From: Rouxiella chamberiensis | GTDB lineage: Bacteria; Pseudomonadota; Gammaproteobacteria; Enterobacterales; Enterobacteriaceae | Length of the DNA stretch: 64,000 bases | Direction: 5' to 3' | Assembly (NCBI RefSeq): GCF_026967475.1 | Contig: NZ_CP114058.1 | Location: 3,224,001-3,288,000 of the forward strand | Part shown: piece after piece, positions 19,391 through 28,067 of the stretch | How positions within the stretch are numbered: the first letter of the stretch is position 1 | Layout of the letters: every line of letters starts with the position of its first letter | Notes under the pieces: model-generated | Databases searched by the model: none | Seen by the model: the letters and a program-made list of their open reading frames with translations, nothing else | What the model was told of the DNA's origin: nothing | Position numbers and translations under genes: made by a program

Positions 19391-19889
19391 GATGTTTATC
19401 CCCGTCATACAGGAAAAGACCTTCTGTTTGAGTACCGGATCCGGGGGACTATAGGCAGAAAGCGACAACGTTTTGCAGAACAAAACGCGAATTATCCATT
19501 TGGTTCGCTATCCTATAGAGAATGCCAATCGCTGACAATGTGACCGTGATGTTAATAATGTATATTTTTAGAAATAACTCGCTTTATTTATTTAACATCC
19601 TCAACTCTGTCAATGCTCGTCCAGTAATGTCAGCCAATGTAAAAACCGTCTTTTAACGCCGACCTGACCCGACTTATCGGAATAATGGGCTGTTTCGCCG
19701 ATTGATACTTTGTTACAGTTAGACCAGTTTTCTTACGGCCCTTTTTCGAAAGCGACATTCTGTCATCGCAGGCTTTGTGCATGATGCACAACGGGAAACT
19801 CACCACACTCGGTAAGCATTCGGCGTTGAGGCGGTTTCTCCGTGGATTGATCTCTTACCAAATGAATTTAATGGAGTTTCTGAAACTAC
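19391..19889. other. Intergenic region between ygjV and yqjA
   Basis: AT-rich divergent control region of about 500 bases. It should contain the promoters of ygjV (minus) and of yqjA-mzrA (plus). GTAAT at 19624 and GTAAA at 19639 recall CpxR half sites, and yqjA is Cpx-controlled in E. coli, but the spacing is not the canonical one. No RNA gene is recognised. Confidence 0.4.
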
Positions 19890-20570
19890 ATGGAAATTAT
19901 CAGTTCACTTATGCATGCCCTGTGGCAGCAGGATTACGAAACGCTGGCCAATCCTTCGCTGATTTGGACACTGTATATCGTATTGTTCGTGATTATTTTC
20001 CTTGAGAATGGTCTGCTGCCGGCTGCCTTTTTGCCGGGCGACAGCCTCCTTATTCTCGTGGGTGTGCTGATAGCCAAAGACGCCATGAATTTTCCGTTGA
20101 CCATCGTGCTGCTGACCACGGCGGCGAGTCTGGGCTGCTGGCTCAGTTATATTCAGGGCAAATGGCTCGGCAACACGCGTGTCGTGCAGGGCTGGCTGGG
20201 GCATCTTCCGGTGCAGTATCACGAGCGTGCTCACCAGCTGTTTCATCGTCATGGCCTTTCCGCGCTGCTGGTCGGCCGCTTTCTGGCGTTTGTACGAACG
20301 CTGCTGCCCACCATCGCAGGGCTTTCGGGTCTCAGCAATGCCCGTTTCCAGTTCTTCAACTGGATAAGCGGCTTCCTATGGATAATCATTCTCACCAGTC
20401 TCGGTTATGTACTCGGCAAAACCCCGCTTTTCAGAAAGTATGAAGACCAGTTAATGCTGTGCCTGATGATTTTGCCGCTATTATTGCTGGTTGTGGGTTT
20501 AGTCGGATCGCTTGTGGTGTTATGGAAAAAGAAAAAGGCCGACCGCGTCGCCAAAGGGAAAAATGCATGA
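19890..20570 (+). CDS. yqjA: YqjA, DedA-family inner-membrane protein
   Basis: DedA/SNARE-associated family membrane protein; in E. coli YqjA with YghB supports proton-motive-force homeostasis and cell division, and the family is linked to undecaprenyl phosphate or phospholipid flipping. The 226-residue protein has the signatures [18 protein letters not shown] (about 37-54), [19 protein letters not shown] (about 128-146, with the family arginines) and [11 protein letters not shown]. It overlaps mzrA by eight bases, which supports cotranslation as in E. coli yqjA-mzrA. Confidence 0.95.
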   Translation: MEIISSLMHALWQQDYETLANPSLIWTLYIVLFVIIFLENGLLPAAFLPGDSLLILVGVLIAKDAMNFPLTIVLLTTAASLGCWLSYIQGKWLGNTRVVQGWLGHLPVQYHERAHQLFHRHGLSALLVGRFLAFVRTLLPTIAGLSGLSNARFQFFNWISGFLWIIILTSLGYVLGKTPLFRKYEDQLMLCLMILPLLLLVVGLVGSLVVLWKKKKADRVAKGKNA

Positions 20571-21006
20571 AGCTGTTTATTTTCGACCACTCGATGATTC
20601 AGGCTGGGCCGTTCTGATGTTCAAGCGCACGTTCTCGAAACGCCTGATTTTATGGCCGCTTACCTTCGCGATGTTGCTGATGCTGACCACCGTGGGCGTT
20701 ATCGCCTTACCAAAAATGCCTGAAAACAGCGATGCCCTGAAAATTAGTCCGGCCAGGATGGGCGAAGATCTTCCCGACGGCTTTACGCTGTACCAAGGAC
20801 TGAGTCAGCATGGAGTGCAAATCGACAGCATTACGCCCGCCAACGGCAGTCTGGTGGTTCGTCTGCACTCCTCCGGCCAGCAGCATCTGGCGCAGGAAAC
20901 GCTCAAGGCGCTGCTACCCGGCCACTACAATATCCAGCCCTACAGCCCCGAGCCTTCTCACGAATGGGCCAGCAAGTTTGCCCGCGATCGCTCGAAAGTG
21001 GGCTGA
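20563..21006 (+). CDS. mzrA: MzrA-like modulator of EnvZ/OmpR
   Basis: Small bitopic inner-membrane protein that in E. coli binds EnvZ and links the Cpx and EnvZ/OmpR systems. One membrane helix ([20 protein letters not shown]) is followed by a periplasmic domain with [23 protein letters not shown], the recognisable family segment. Two starts are possible: the ATG at 20563 overlaps the yqjA stop and has AAAGGG just upstream, giving 147 residues; the ATG at 20617 gives 129 residues, nearer the E. coli length, but has no clear ribosome site. I chose the first. Confidence 0.8.
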   Translation: MHEAVYFRPLDDSGWAVLMFKRTFSKRLILWPLTFAMLLMLTTVGVIALPKMPENSDALKISPARMGEDLPDGFTLYQGLSQHGVQIDSITPANGSLVVRLHSSGQQHLAQETLKALLPGHYNIQPYSPEPSHEWASKFARDRSKVG

Positions 21007-21189
21007 GCGCACATTCTTTACAGCCCAAAACGCTTTCAGAGTCCGCTTAATAGCCATTTCATCGCCTCCTCACTATAGTTATTCCATCGATAGATTTTTG
21101 CTCACCTGCCCGAACTTCCGTTAGGCGCTTGTCGGCGCCGCAAGGATTCTGCGCGTAGCGCGCAATGCTTATCAACAGGATAGGAAATC

Positions 21190-21567
21190 ATGAAAAAGAC
21201 GTTTGCAATGCTGTTAATGATCCCGGCCATGGCCCTGACAGCAACCGCCTATGCCGCCCCGCAGCAGGAAACCTGCGCCACCAAACAGCAGGCTATCAAG
21301 CAGCAGCTCGAGGCCGCCCACCAGCACAACAATAAAGACCAGATTGCCGGTTTACAGAAAGCGCTGGCTGAAAGTCAGGCCCATTGCACGGAAGCGAATC
21401 TGCATGCCGACAAACAGCAAAAGATTGCCGAAAAGCAGGAAAAGGTTAACGAGCGCACCCGCGAACTGAAAAAAGCCCAGGCCAAAGGTGACAAGAGCAA
21501 GATAGCCAAGCAGCAGAAGAAGCTCGATGAAGCGCTGCATGAATTGAACGAAGTGTCGACACAGTAA
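21190..21567 (+). CDS. yqjC: YqjC, periplasmic DUF1090 protein
   Basis: A signal peptide (MKKTFAMLLMIPAMALTATAYA, cleavage after AYA) precedes a 100-residue, highly charged helical domain with the cysteines of CATKQQAIKQQLE and AHCTEAN typical of DUF1090. The C-terminal half is a predicted coiled coil (KIAEKQEKVNERTRELKKAQ). It is probably periplasmic; function is unknown. Gene order yqjC-yqjD-yqjE-yqjK matches E. coli. Confidence 0.92.
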   Translation: MKKTFAMLLMIPAMALTATAYAAPQQETCATKQQAIKQQLEAAHQHNNKDQIAGLQKALAESQAHCTEANLHADKQQKIAEKQEKVNERTRELKKAQAKGDKSKIAKQQKKLDEALHELNEVSTQ

Positions 21568-21692
21568 GCATTTACGCCCGCTTTTACCGCGGATTACCGG
21601 CAACGCCGATGACCCAGAGAAATCGCATTTGCACTGCCGGTAAAATCCGCTATGTTTAATATTCTTATCATAAAGTTATGGAGTGACGAACA

Positions 21693-21998
21693 ATGGCTAC
21701 TACCCCAACGTCTGACAATCTGCGTGCCGAACTGAAATCACTGGCAGATACCCTTGAAGAAGTGCTCCAGACTTCAACGGATAAGTCTAAAGCCGAAATC
21801 GACAACCTGCGCGTGAAGGCGGAAGGTCTGCTTAAAGACACCCGTGCACGCCTGAGCGATACTGGCGACAAAATTGCCAGCCAAACCAAAGAGATTGCCA
21901 GCAAGGCGGACGACTACGTGCATGACAAACCGTGGACCGGCGTAGGTATCGGTGCCGCAATCGGCGTTGTCATCGGCGTTCTTTTAGCCCGTCGCTGA
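21693..21998 (+). CDS. yqjD: YqjD, ElaB/YqjD family ribosome-associated membrane protein
   Basis: A 101-residue DUF883 protein: an amphipathic coiled coil (residues 8-75), a DKPWTGVGIGA hinge and a C-terminal glycine-rich membrane tail ending in LLARR. E. coli YqjD is a stationary-phase inner-membrane protein that binds 30S and 70S ribosomes through its N-terminus. The next gene starts five bases after the stop. Confidence 0.94.
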   Translation: MATTPTSDNLRAELKSLADTLEEVLQTSTDKSKAEIDNLRVKAEGLLKDTRARLSDTGDKIASQTKEIASKADDYVHDKPWTGVGIGAAIGVVIGVLLARR

Positions 21999-22002
21999 TA
22001 TT

Positions 22003-22412
22003 ATGGCTGACACTCCAAGAACTCCCCACAGGGGCCGGGACGCGGCATTTTCGACAGTGCGCAACGTATCGTGACCATTATGGTCGGGATGGTCGAGACT
22101 CGCCTGAGACTGATCGTTGTCGAACTGGAAGAAGAGAAAGCCAACCTCTTCCAGCTGCTGCTGATGGCCTGCATTACCCTGATTTTCACGGCATTCGGCT
22201 TGATGAGCCTACTGGTGGTGCTGTTTTTCGCCATCGACCCGGCGTATCGCCTGACCGCCATGGCGACGACCACGGCAGTGCTGCTGCTGCTGGCCGTTAT
22301 ATTGGGTGCCTGGACGCTCGGCAAAGCCAGACGTTCAACCTTGCTGAGTGCTTCGCGCCGTCAGCTCAAGATTGATCGTGCCTTGCTGGATAAGGACGAA
22401 CAGGATGAGTAA
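22003..22412 (+). CDS. yqjE: YqjE, inner-membrane protein (5' end out of frame by one missing base)
   Basis: Phage-holin superfamily III type membrane protein with two central helices (FQLLLMACITLIFTAFGLMSL and AVLLLLAVILGAWTL). The body reads openly from a GTG at 22071, but homology extends upstream: GPGRG, IFDSAQRIV and TIMVGMVETRLR match the E. coli N-terminus. The natural ATG at 22003 (MADTPRTP) is in a different frame and stops at 22074. Adding one C to the run at 22024-22027 joins the two, giving 136 residues against 134 in E. coli. This is either a one-base deletion or a homopolymer error. It ends overlapping yqjK by eight bases. Confidence 0.85.
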
Positions 22413-22692
22413 TAAACCTTCCCCTGTCATCGAGAAAGTCCGTCTACTCCGCAAGATCGAGCGCGAACGCGCCGATCTTGCGATCGCCAAAGAAGAGTGG
22501 TTGTTGTCGACGACCAAACTGGATCAAACCTGGGTCAAAATCGTGGATATGCGCAAGTATATGGTCGTCGCCTCAAGCGCGGTCGCCGTTTACAGCATTC
22601 GTCACCCTAGCCGCCTGATTCGCTGGTCCAAACGCGCCTTCAGCATCTGGGGCACGGTTCGTCTGTTCCGTAAGACCCTGAGCAAGAACTGA
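22405..22692 (+). CDS. yqjK: YqjK-like cell envelope protein
   Basis: A 95-residue protein starting MSNKPSPVIEKVRLLRKIE, with the family pattern of a basic helical N-terminus, KEEWLLSTTKLDQTW, a short hydrophobic stretch (MVVASSAVAVYSI) and a tryptophan/arginine-rich end (RHPSRLIRWSKRAF). Function unknown. The ATG lies within the yqjE stop region, so the two are translationally coupled. Confidence 0.87.
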   Translation: MSNKPSPVIEKVRLLRKIERERADLAIAKEEWLLSTTKLDQTWVKIVDMRKYMVVASSAVAVYSIRHPSRLIRWSKRAFSIWGTVRLFRKTLSKN

Positions 22693-23045
22693 TAATCTGG
22701 TATTTCCCGTTTTTCCCCTCTTTTTTGATCTCGATTTTTCCAAATATTATGCATCCCGTTATCAGGGCAGAGAGCGTAAAGGCTACCTGCCCTCAACTAT
22801 TTCCTTACGTTATTAATAAGTTACCCAAAATTCCTCTCTCTGCCGATTTCTTGGCTTAATGTGCTAATTCAATATTTTTGATGAATTTAGACAGTTTTAC
22901 TTGCTAACAAACTGCGATCTTTCCCCTATTATCAGCTCCATCAACAGAGACAAGGCTGTGACGGGGGATACAAGCCCAAAGCGCCTTAACCCAAACATTA
23001 ATAATAAAGCCAAATTTTTTGGTGCTTTCAATCGGAGTCAATGAA
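22693..23045 (+). other. Intergenic region upstream of yqjF
   Basis: About 350 AT-rich bases between the yqjDEK operon and yqjF. The stretch probably carries the yqjF promoter and the end of the upstream transcript. I see no strong hairpin and no small ORF with support. Confidence 0.4.
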
Positions 23046-23438
23046 ATGAACAAAGTCCATGACGCAGCCCTGTTAGTCGCCCGTATCCTGATGCCTATCC
23101 TTTTCATCGTCGCAGGCTGGGGCAAAATGCACGCCTATACCGCAACGGCGGGCTACATGGCGTCTGCGGGTGTGCCGAGCTTCTTCCTGCCACTGACCAT
23201 TCTGCTTGAATTCGGCGGCGGCCTGGCCATTCTGTTCGGCTTCCTGACCCGTACCACCGCGTTGATTACAGCCATCTTTACTCTGCTGACTGCCGTCATC
23301 TTCCACGTTGACTTCTCGGTTGCCGTCAACCAGATGATGTTTATGAAAAACCTGTCTATCGCTGGCGGTTTCCTGGTGTTGTTCGCCTCCGGTCCGGGCG
23401 CTTTCAGCATCGACCGTTTGCTGAAAAAGAACTGGTAA
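23046..23438 (+). CDS. yqjF: YqjF, DoxX-family inner-membrane protein
   Basis: A 130-residue DoxX protein with four predicted membrane helices and the family motif ARILMPILFIVAGWGKMHAYTATAGYM near the N-terminus. DoxX proteins are linked to quinone or thiosulfate redox chemistry; E. coli yqjF and the next gene yqjG respond to aromatic compounds. The start MNKVHDAALL is favoured over an upstream in-frame codon because GGAG lies a suitable distance before it. Confidence 0.92.
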   Translation: MNKVHDAALLVARILMPILFIVAGWGKMHAYTATAGYMASAGVPSFFLPLTILLEFGGGLAILFGFLTRTTALITAIFTLLTAVIFHVDFSVAVNQMMFMKNLSIAGGFLVLFASGPGAFSIDRLLKKNW

Positions 23439-23517
23439 TCACACCTCGTTACCGCGCCTCGGTGACCACGATGACCCGCTATACTTGATGCAGTGAATCA
23501 TCGGCAAGACTGACAAC

Positions 23518-23549
23518 GGGCGAGGTGATTAATCACTTCGCCCTTTTTT
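23518..23549 (+). terminator. Intrinsic terminator between yqjF and yqjG
   Basis: A near-perfect dyad of twelve base pairs, GGGCGAGGTGAT with ATCACTTCGCCC, is followed by six T residues. Confidence 0.85.
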
Positions 23550-23618
23550 ACATCCGAATTTTATGGATTTAACCCTGTATCCCGGTGCGACGCGCGCGGG
23601 AAGAGAAGGAAAGTCATC

Positions 23619-24605
23619 ATGGGACAACTGGTTGAAGGTCAATGGCAGGATACGTGGTACGACACAAAATCCACCGGCGGACGTTTCAAACGTTCCGAAT
23701 CACAGTTCCGTAACTGGATAACACCCGACGGCGAACCCGGCCCGCACGGCGTAGGCGGATTCACGGCCGAGAAAGACCGTTATCATCTTTATGTCTCCCT
23801 CGCCTGCCCGTGGGCACACCGCACGCTGATTATGCGATCCCTGAAAGGGCTGGAGCGCCTGATTTCCGTATCCGTTGTGCATCCCTTGATGCTGGAAAAC
23901 GGCTGGACTTTCGGCACGGATTTTCCGGGTGCGACGGGCGATACGCTTTATCAGCATAACTTTGCCTACGAAATCTATCTGCGCGCCCAGAATGACTACA
24001 CCGGCCGCGTAACAGTGCCGATTCTATGGGACAAAAAACAGCAGACTATCGTCAGCAACGAGTCCGCCGATATCATGCGCATGTTCAACAGTGCTTTTGA
24101 TGCCGTGGGCGCGCGTGCCGGTGATTACTACCCGAAAGCGCTGCGCGAAGAGATTGATGCGCTGAATGCGTGGATTTATCCCGAGATTAACAACGGCGTG
24201 TACAAGTCCGGTTTCGCGACGACGCAGGAAGCCTATGACGAAGCGGTAAAAGGCGTCTTCGACGGGTTGGATAACGTCGAGGCCATTCTCGAGAAAAGTC
24301 GGTATTTGACGGGGAATGAGCTGACCGAGGCCGACTTGCGCCTGTGGACGACGCTGGTACGTTTCGATCCGGTCTATGTCACGCATTTCAAATGCGATAA
24401 ATACCGCATCAGCGATTATCCGAACCTCTATGGTTTTCTGCGCGATATCTATCAGCTGGAAGGCATTGCCGACACCGTCGACATGGCGCACATCCGCAAC
24501 CACTATTACCGTAGCCACGCGACGATTAATCCGTACGGCATTATCTCGACCGGGCCGGTGCAGGATCTCGACTCGCCACACGGCCGCGATACCCGATTCG
24601 GCTAG
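23619..24605 (+). CDS. yqjG: YqjG, glutathionyl-hydroquinone reductase
   Basis: Xi-class glutathione transferase that reduces glutathionyl-hydroquinones using a catalytic cysteine and glutathione. Cys63 in LACPWAHRT is the nucleophile, at the same position as in E. coli YqjG. Also present are VPILWDKKQQTIVSNESADIM (glutathione-binding domain) and the helical C-domain TEADLRLWTTLVRFDPVY. Length 328 residues equals the E. coli protein. A terminator separates it from yqjF, so it probably has its own promoter. Confidence 0.96.
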   Translation: MGQLVEGQWQDTWYDTKSTGGRFKRSESQFRNWITPDGEPGPHGVGGFTAEKDRYHLYVSLACPWAHRTLIMRSLKGLERLISVSVVHPLMLENGWTFGTDFPGATGDTLYQHNFAYEIYLRAQNDYTGRVTVPILWDKKQQTIVSNESADIMRMFNSAFDAVGARAGDYYPKALREEIDALNAWIYPEINNGVYKSGFATTQEAYDEAVKGVFDGLDNVEAILEKSRYLTGNELTEADLRLWTTLVRFDPVYVTHFKCDKYRISDYPNLYGFLRDIYQLEGIADTVDMAHIRNHYYRSHATINPYGIISTGPVQDLDSPHGRDTRFG

Positions 24606-24656
24606 ACGTTTTATCCCCGCCCTTGCAGATGGGCGGGGAATTTTAAAAGCAAAAGC

Positions 24657-25553
24657 TTAGCGCGTACCCAGCAGTTTGGGGATTTCGCGCAGGAACCAGG
24701 CTTTGGCTTCGCCCATGCTGTCGCGACGCCACGCCATGATTATATCCGCCTCGCGATTATATTCGGCACTCACGACCCGCAATCGCCCCTCGGCGATATC
24801 CTGTTCAACCATCGGATACGGCATGGTGGCGACGCCGAGTCCGGCAATCAGGGCCTCCCGTTTTTCCTGCAAACTGCTTACCGTTAAACGTTGTTGTTTA
24901 TCAAGTAACTGCACGGTCAATACGGGACGTTCGCGCGCGGTATCCGCCACGGCGATGCCGCGATATTTAACTCGGCTCACTTCCGACAGCGGTTCGGCTT
25001 CCAGATGAATCGGATGTTCCGGCGCGGCAACATAGACGCTCATTATCTTGTACAGCTTGCGGCTGTTGATTTCGGACGATGAACGAAAATGCATGTCGGG
25101 GGCGATAACGATGTCTGCTCGACCGTTTTCCAGCCTCTCCCATGCCCCCGCCAGGACTTCGGTTATAAGAGAAACCTGCGTGTTGGCTTTTTGCGCCAGT
25201 TTTTCGATAAGCGGAAACAGCTGCGCAGCCGGTGCCAGCGCTTCACAGACGATAGTAATGTGGGTTTCCCAGCCTCGGGCCAGCGCCTCGGCATCGACCG
25301 TGAGCTTATCGGCCGCTTCCAGTAGTACGCGACCGCGCTCGAGCAGCATTCGTCCGACATTGGTGAATTTCGTGCGGTGACCGGAACGGTCAAACAGGAC
25401 AACATCCAGCTCTTCTTCGAGCTTTTGCATGGTGTAGCTCAGCGCGGAGGGCACTCGCCCCAACTCGTCTGCCGCCGCAGCAAAGCTTCCGCGACGGTCA
25501 ATTGCATCCATCACTCTCAATGCTTCAAGAGTCAGCGCGCGATCCTTGGCCAT
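24657..25553 (-). CDS. yhaJ: YhaJ, LysR-type transcriptional regulator
   Basis: A 298-residue LysR regulator: N-terminal winged helix-turn-helix (residues 7-65, AIDRRGSFAAAADELGRVPS) and C-terminal effector domain. In E. coli YhaJ senses aromatic compounds such as dinitrotoluene products and activates yqjF and yhaK. That makes the neighbouring yqjF-yqjG and divergent yhaK likely targets here too (inference). Confidence 0.95.
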   Translation of the reverse strand: MAKDRALTLEALRVMDAIDRRGSFAAAADELGRVPSALSYTMQKLEEELDVVLFDRSGHRTKFTNVGRMLLERGRVLLEAADKLTVDAEALARGWETHITIVCEALAPAAQLFPLIEKLAQKANTQVSLITEVLAGAWERLENGRADIVIAPDMHFRSSSEINSRKLYKIMSVYVAAPEHPIHLEAEPLSEVSRVKYRGIAVADTARERPVLTVQLLDKQQRLTVSSLQEKREALIAGLGVATMPYPMVEQDIAEGRLRVVSAEYNREADIIMAWRRDSMGEAKAWFLREIPKLLGTR

Positions 25554-25663
25554 GTTTTTTCTCTGTCAGGAAATTTGAATATGGCGACCAGATTAACTGG
25601 CTAACAATCGTGCGTCCAGACGCTTACCATGAATCCATCGATTATTTTAACTGAGCCACGGCC

Positions 25664-26368
25664 ATGATTAAGAGCAGAACAGCGCAAGAGTGCGGAAAAG
25701 CCGACTTTGGTTGGCTTCAGGCACGTTACACCTTTTCCTTTGGACACTATTTTGATCCGACCCTGATAGGTTACGCCTCGCTACGCGTGCTGAATCAGGA
25801 GATTCTGGCGCCCGGCGCCAGTTTTCAGCCGCGAACCTATCCGCGTGTCGACGTGCTTAATCTGATCTTGCACGGAGAAGCCGAGTATCGCGACAGCGAA
25901 GGTCACAGCGTGCAGGTCGGCGCAGGCGAGGCGGTATTGCTGTCTACCCAGCCCAACATCAGCTACAGCGAGTACAACATCAGTCAGACTGAACCTTTGA
26001 CGCGGATGCAGCTGTGGCTCGATGCCTGCCCCGAACATGAAAACCCGCTGATACAGAAAATCGAGGTCGGTGAACAACCTTATGTTCTGCTCGCCTCGCC
26101 CAACGGCGAGAAAAACAGCCTGCAACTTCGCCAGCAGGTGTGCATCCATCATCTGAATCTTGAGTCGGGTGAAGAGATAGAGGTCAAAATCGGCGGTCCG
26201 CGCGCCTACCTTCAGTCCATTCATGGTCAGGCGGACGTCAAGGGCGGAGAAACCCATGCCGAGCAGAAACTGGTTTGCGGCGATGGCGCTTTCATTCATC
26301 AGGAAAATACCCTGACCGTAAAGGCCCGCACGCCGCTTCAGGCCCTACTGATCGACCTGCCCATCTAA
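25664..26368 (+). CDS. yhaK: YhaK, pirin-like bicupin protein
   Basis: A 234-residue pirin-family bicupin. The N-terminal cupin is DFGWLQARYTFSFGHYFDP through RVDVLNLILHGEAEYRDSEG. E. coli YhaK is a redox-sensitive cytosolic pirin without the metal-binding set of classical pirins. Divergently placed to yhaJ across 110 bases, which should hold YhaJ-binding sites. Confidence 0.93.
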   Translation: MIKSRTAQECGKADFGWLQARYTFSFGHYFDPTLIGYASLRVLNQEILAPGASFQPRTYPRVDVLNLILHGEAEYRDSEGHSVQVGAGEAVLLSTQPNISYSEYNISQTEPLTRMQLWLDACPEHENPLIQKIEVGEQPYVLLASPNGEKNSLQLRQQVCIHHLNLESGEEIEVKIGGPRAYLQSIHGQADVKGGETHAEQKLVCGDGAFIHQENTLTVKARTPLQALLIDLPI

Positions 26369-26390
26369 GGCAAAAGCTTATTCGGGCCAT

Positions 26391-26672
26391 GAAAAGCAAA
26401 ACCCCGCCGAAGCGGGGTTTTTAGAGGAGTGGAGTTGACCGTTAAGCCGCCGACCTTCATATAGCGTCTTGGACAGTCATTCCTCTGCCGTTGATTTCTT
26501 TATTCGAATCCTGAAAAGCAAAACCCCGCCGAAGCGGGGTTTTTGGAGGAGTTGGCGTTGACCGTTAAGCCGCCGACCTTCATATAGCGTCTTGGACAGT
26601 CATTCCTCTGCCGTTGATTTCTTTATTCGAATCCAGAAAAGCAAAACCCCGCCGAAGCGGGGTTTTTAGAGG
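26391..26672 (-). repeat. Tandem 122-123-base repeats downstream of rnpB
   Basis: Three units begin with GAAAAGC at 26391, 26513 and 26636. Each holds a GC-rich terminator hairpin (ACCCCGC/GCGGGGT with flanking A and T runs) followed by GGAGTTGACCGTTAAGCCG or a close variant, which is the 3' end of the RNase P RNA. Two units are complete; the third merges into rnpB itself. Each complete unit also contains TGGACAGTCATTCCTCT, another rnpB segment. E. coli has a comparable set of 113-base repeats in the same place. They look like repeated duplications of the rnpB tail plus its terminator. Confidence 0.9.
26643..26667 (-). terminator. rnpB terminator (first of three)
   Basis: On the minus strand a stem of ACCCCGC and GCGGGGT with a three-to-four-base loop is followed by TTTT, immediately past the mature 3' end of rnpB. 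Copies at 26520-26544 and 26398-26422 could act as backups and also stop yhaK transcripts from the other side. Confidence 0.85.
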
Positions 26673-26673
26673 A

Positions 26674-27049
<376 letters not shown>

Positions 27050-27056
27050 GGCGCGG

Positions 27057-27085
27057 ATTATAGGGGGTTCACGCGCCGATGTATA
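27057..27085 (-). promoter_or_regulatory. rnpB promoter
   Basis: On the minus strand a perfect TATAAT (27062-27057) is followed by a GC-rich discriminator (CCGCGCC) and then the RNA start. Such discriminators are typical of growth-rate-controlled stable RNA promoters. The -35 region TATACA, at a 17-base spacing, is poor. Confidence 0.6.
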
Positions 27086-27123
27086 GGGTAGATGTCACTT
27101 AAGGCCTTTCTCTGTGTAAAAGC

Positions 27124-28005
27124 CTAGGCTTCTTCGCCTGCCTCTTCGCCCTGCAGGTCAAGCGCGTGGCGATACAGCGCATTTTTCTTCACGCCGTGGA
27201 TTTCCGCCGCCAGCGCCGCCGCCTTTTTCAGCGGCAACTCTTTTTGCAGCAGCGTCAGAGTGCGCAGTGCCTCGGCTGGCAGGGCTTCGCTGTCGGGAGT
27301 ATGCCCCTCGACAATCAGCACCATCTCGCCGCGCTTGCGCACTTCATCTTCCTGCACCCACGCGAGCAACTCGCCGACCGGCGCGCCGTTGATAGATTCC
27401 CAGGTTTTGGTGATTTCGCGCGCCAGCACCACATAGCGCGCCGGACCCCAGACGGTGACCATATCTTGCAGGCTTTCCAGCAGGCGGTGCGTCGATTCAT
27501 AGAAAATCATCGTGCGCGGCTCTTCAATCAGCGCCTGCAACGTGTCTTTTCGCGCTTTGGTCTTCGCCGGCAGAAAACCTTCATAGCAGAAGCGATCGGA
27601 AGGGAGACCCGCCGCACTCAGCGCCGCAATGGCGGCACAGGCACCCGGCAGCGGCACCACGCGGATCCCGGCTTCGCGACACCGGCGAACCAGATGGTAG
27701 CCAGGGTCGTTGATAAGCGGCGTACCTGCATCCGAAACCAGCGCAATGCTTTGACCTTCCTGGAGTTTTGCAATCAGGTGGTCCGCTTTTTGCTGCTCGT
27801 TATGGTCGTGCAGGGGGTACATTTTTGCGCTGATGGCGAAGTGCTGGAGCAGCAATCCGGTGTGACGCGTATCTTCGGCGGCAATCAAGTCGACACGGCT
27901 CAAAACGGCCAGGGCACGCTGCGTGATGTCTCCCAGATTGCCGATTGGCGTCGGTACCACGTAAAGCGTTGATGCAGAAATATCTGCTTGATCGTGTTGA
28001 TTCAT
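27124..28005 (-). CDS. rsmI: RsmI, 16S rRNA C1402 2'-O-methyltransferase
   Basis: SAM-dependent methyltransferase that adds the 2'-O-methyl group to C1402 of 16S rRNA. The 293-residue protein shows the tetrapyrrole-methylase-like fold: [19 protein letters not shown] (14-32), [34 protein letters not shown] and [19 protein letters not shown]. The C-terminal helical domain ([20 protein letters not shown]) is also conserved. It is divergent from lpoA across 62 bases, as in E. coli. Confidence 0.96.
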   Translation of the reverse strand: MNQHDQADISASTLYVVPTPIGNLGDITQRALAVLSRVDLIAAEDTRHTGLLLQHFAISAKMYPLHDHNEQQKADHLIAKLQEGQSIALVSDAGTPLINDPGYHLVRRCREAGIRVVPLPGACAAIAALSAAGLPSDRFCYEGFLPAKTKARKDTLQALIEEPRTMIFYESTHRLLESLQDMVTVWGPARYVVLAREITKTWESINGAPVGELLAWVQEDEVRKRGEMVLIVEGHTPDSEALPAEALRTLTLLQKELPLKKAAALAAEIHGVKKNALYRHALDLQGEEAGEEA

Positions 28006-28067
28006 TGTTTCATCCGGATTGCCGATTTAATATTGAGCATCTTGAAAAAAACATCACTGGAAACAGC

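Noticed and set aside
19624..19643. CpxR box upstream of yqjA
   Set aside because: Two GTAAA-like half sites are present but spaced by ten bases instead of five, so it is mentioned only in the intergenic entry.
26391..26672. Tandem repeats as a possible CRISPR array
   Set aside because: Units are contiguous 122-123-base copies containing rnpB sequence and terminators, with no unique spacers.
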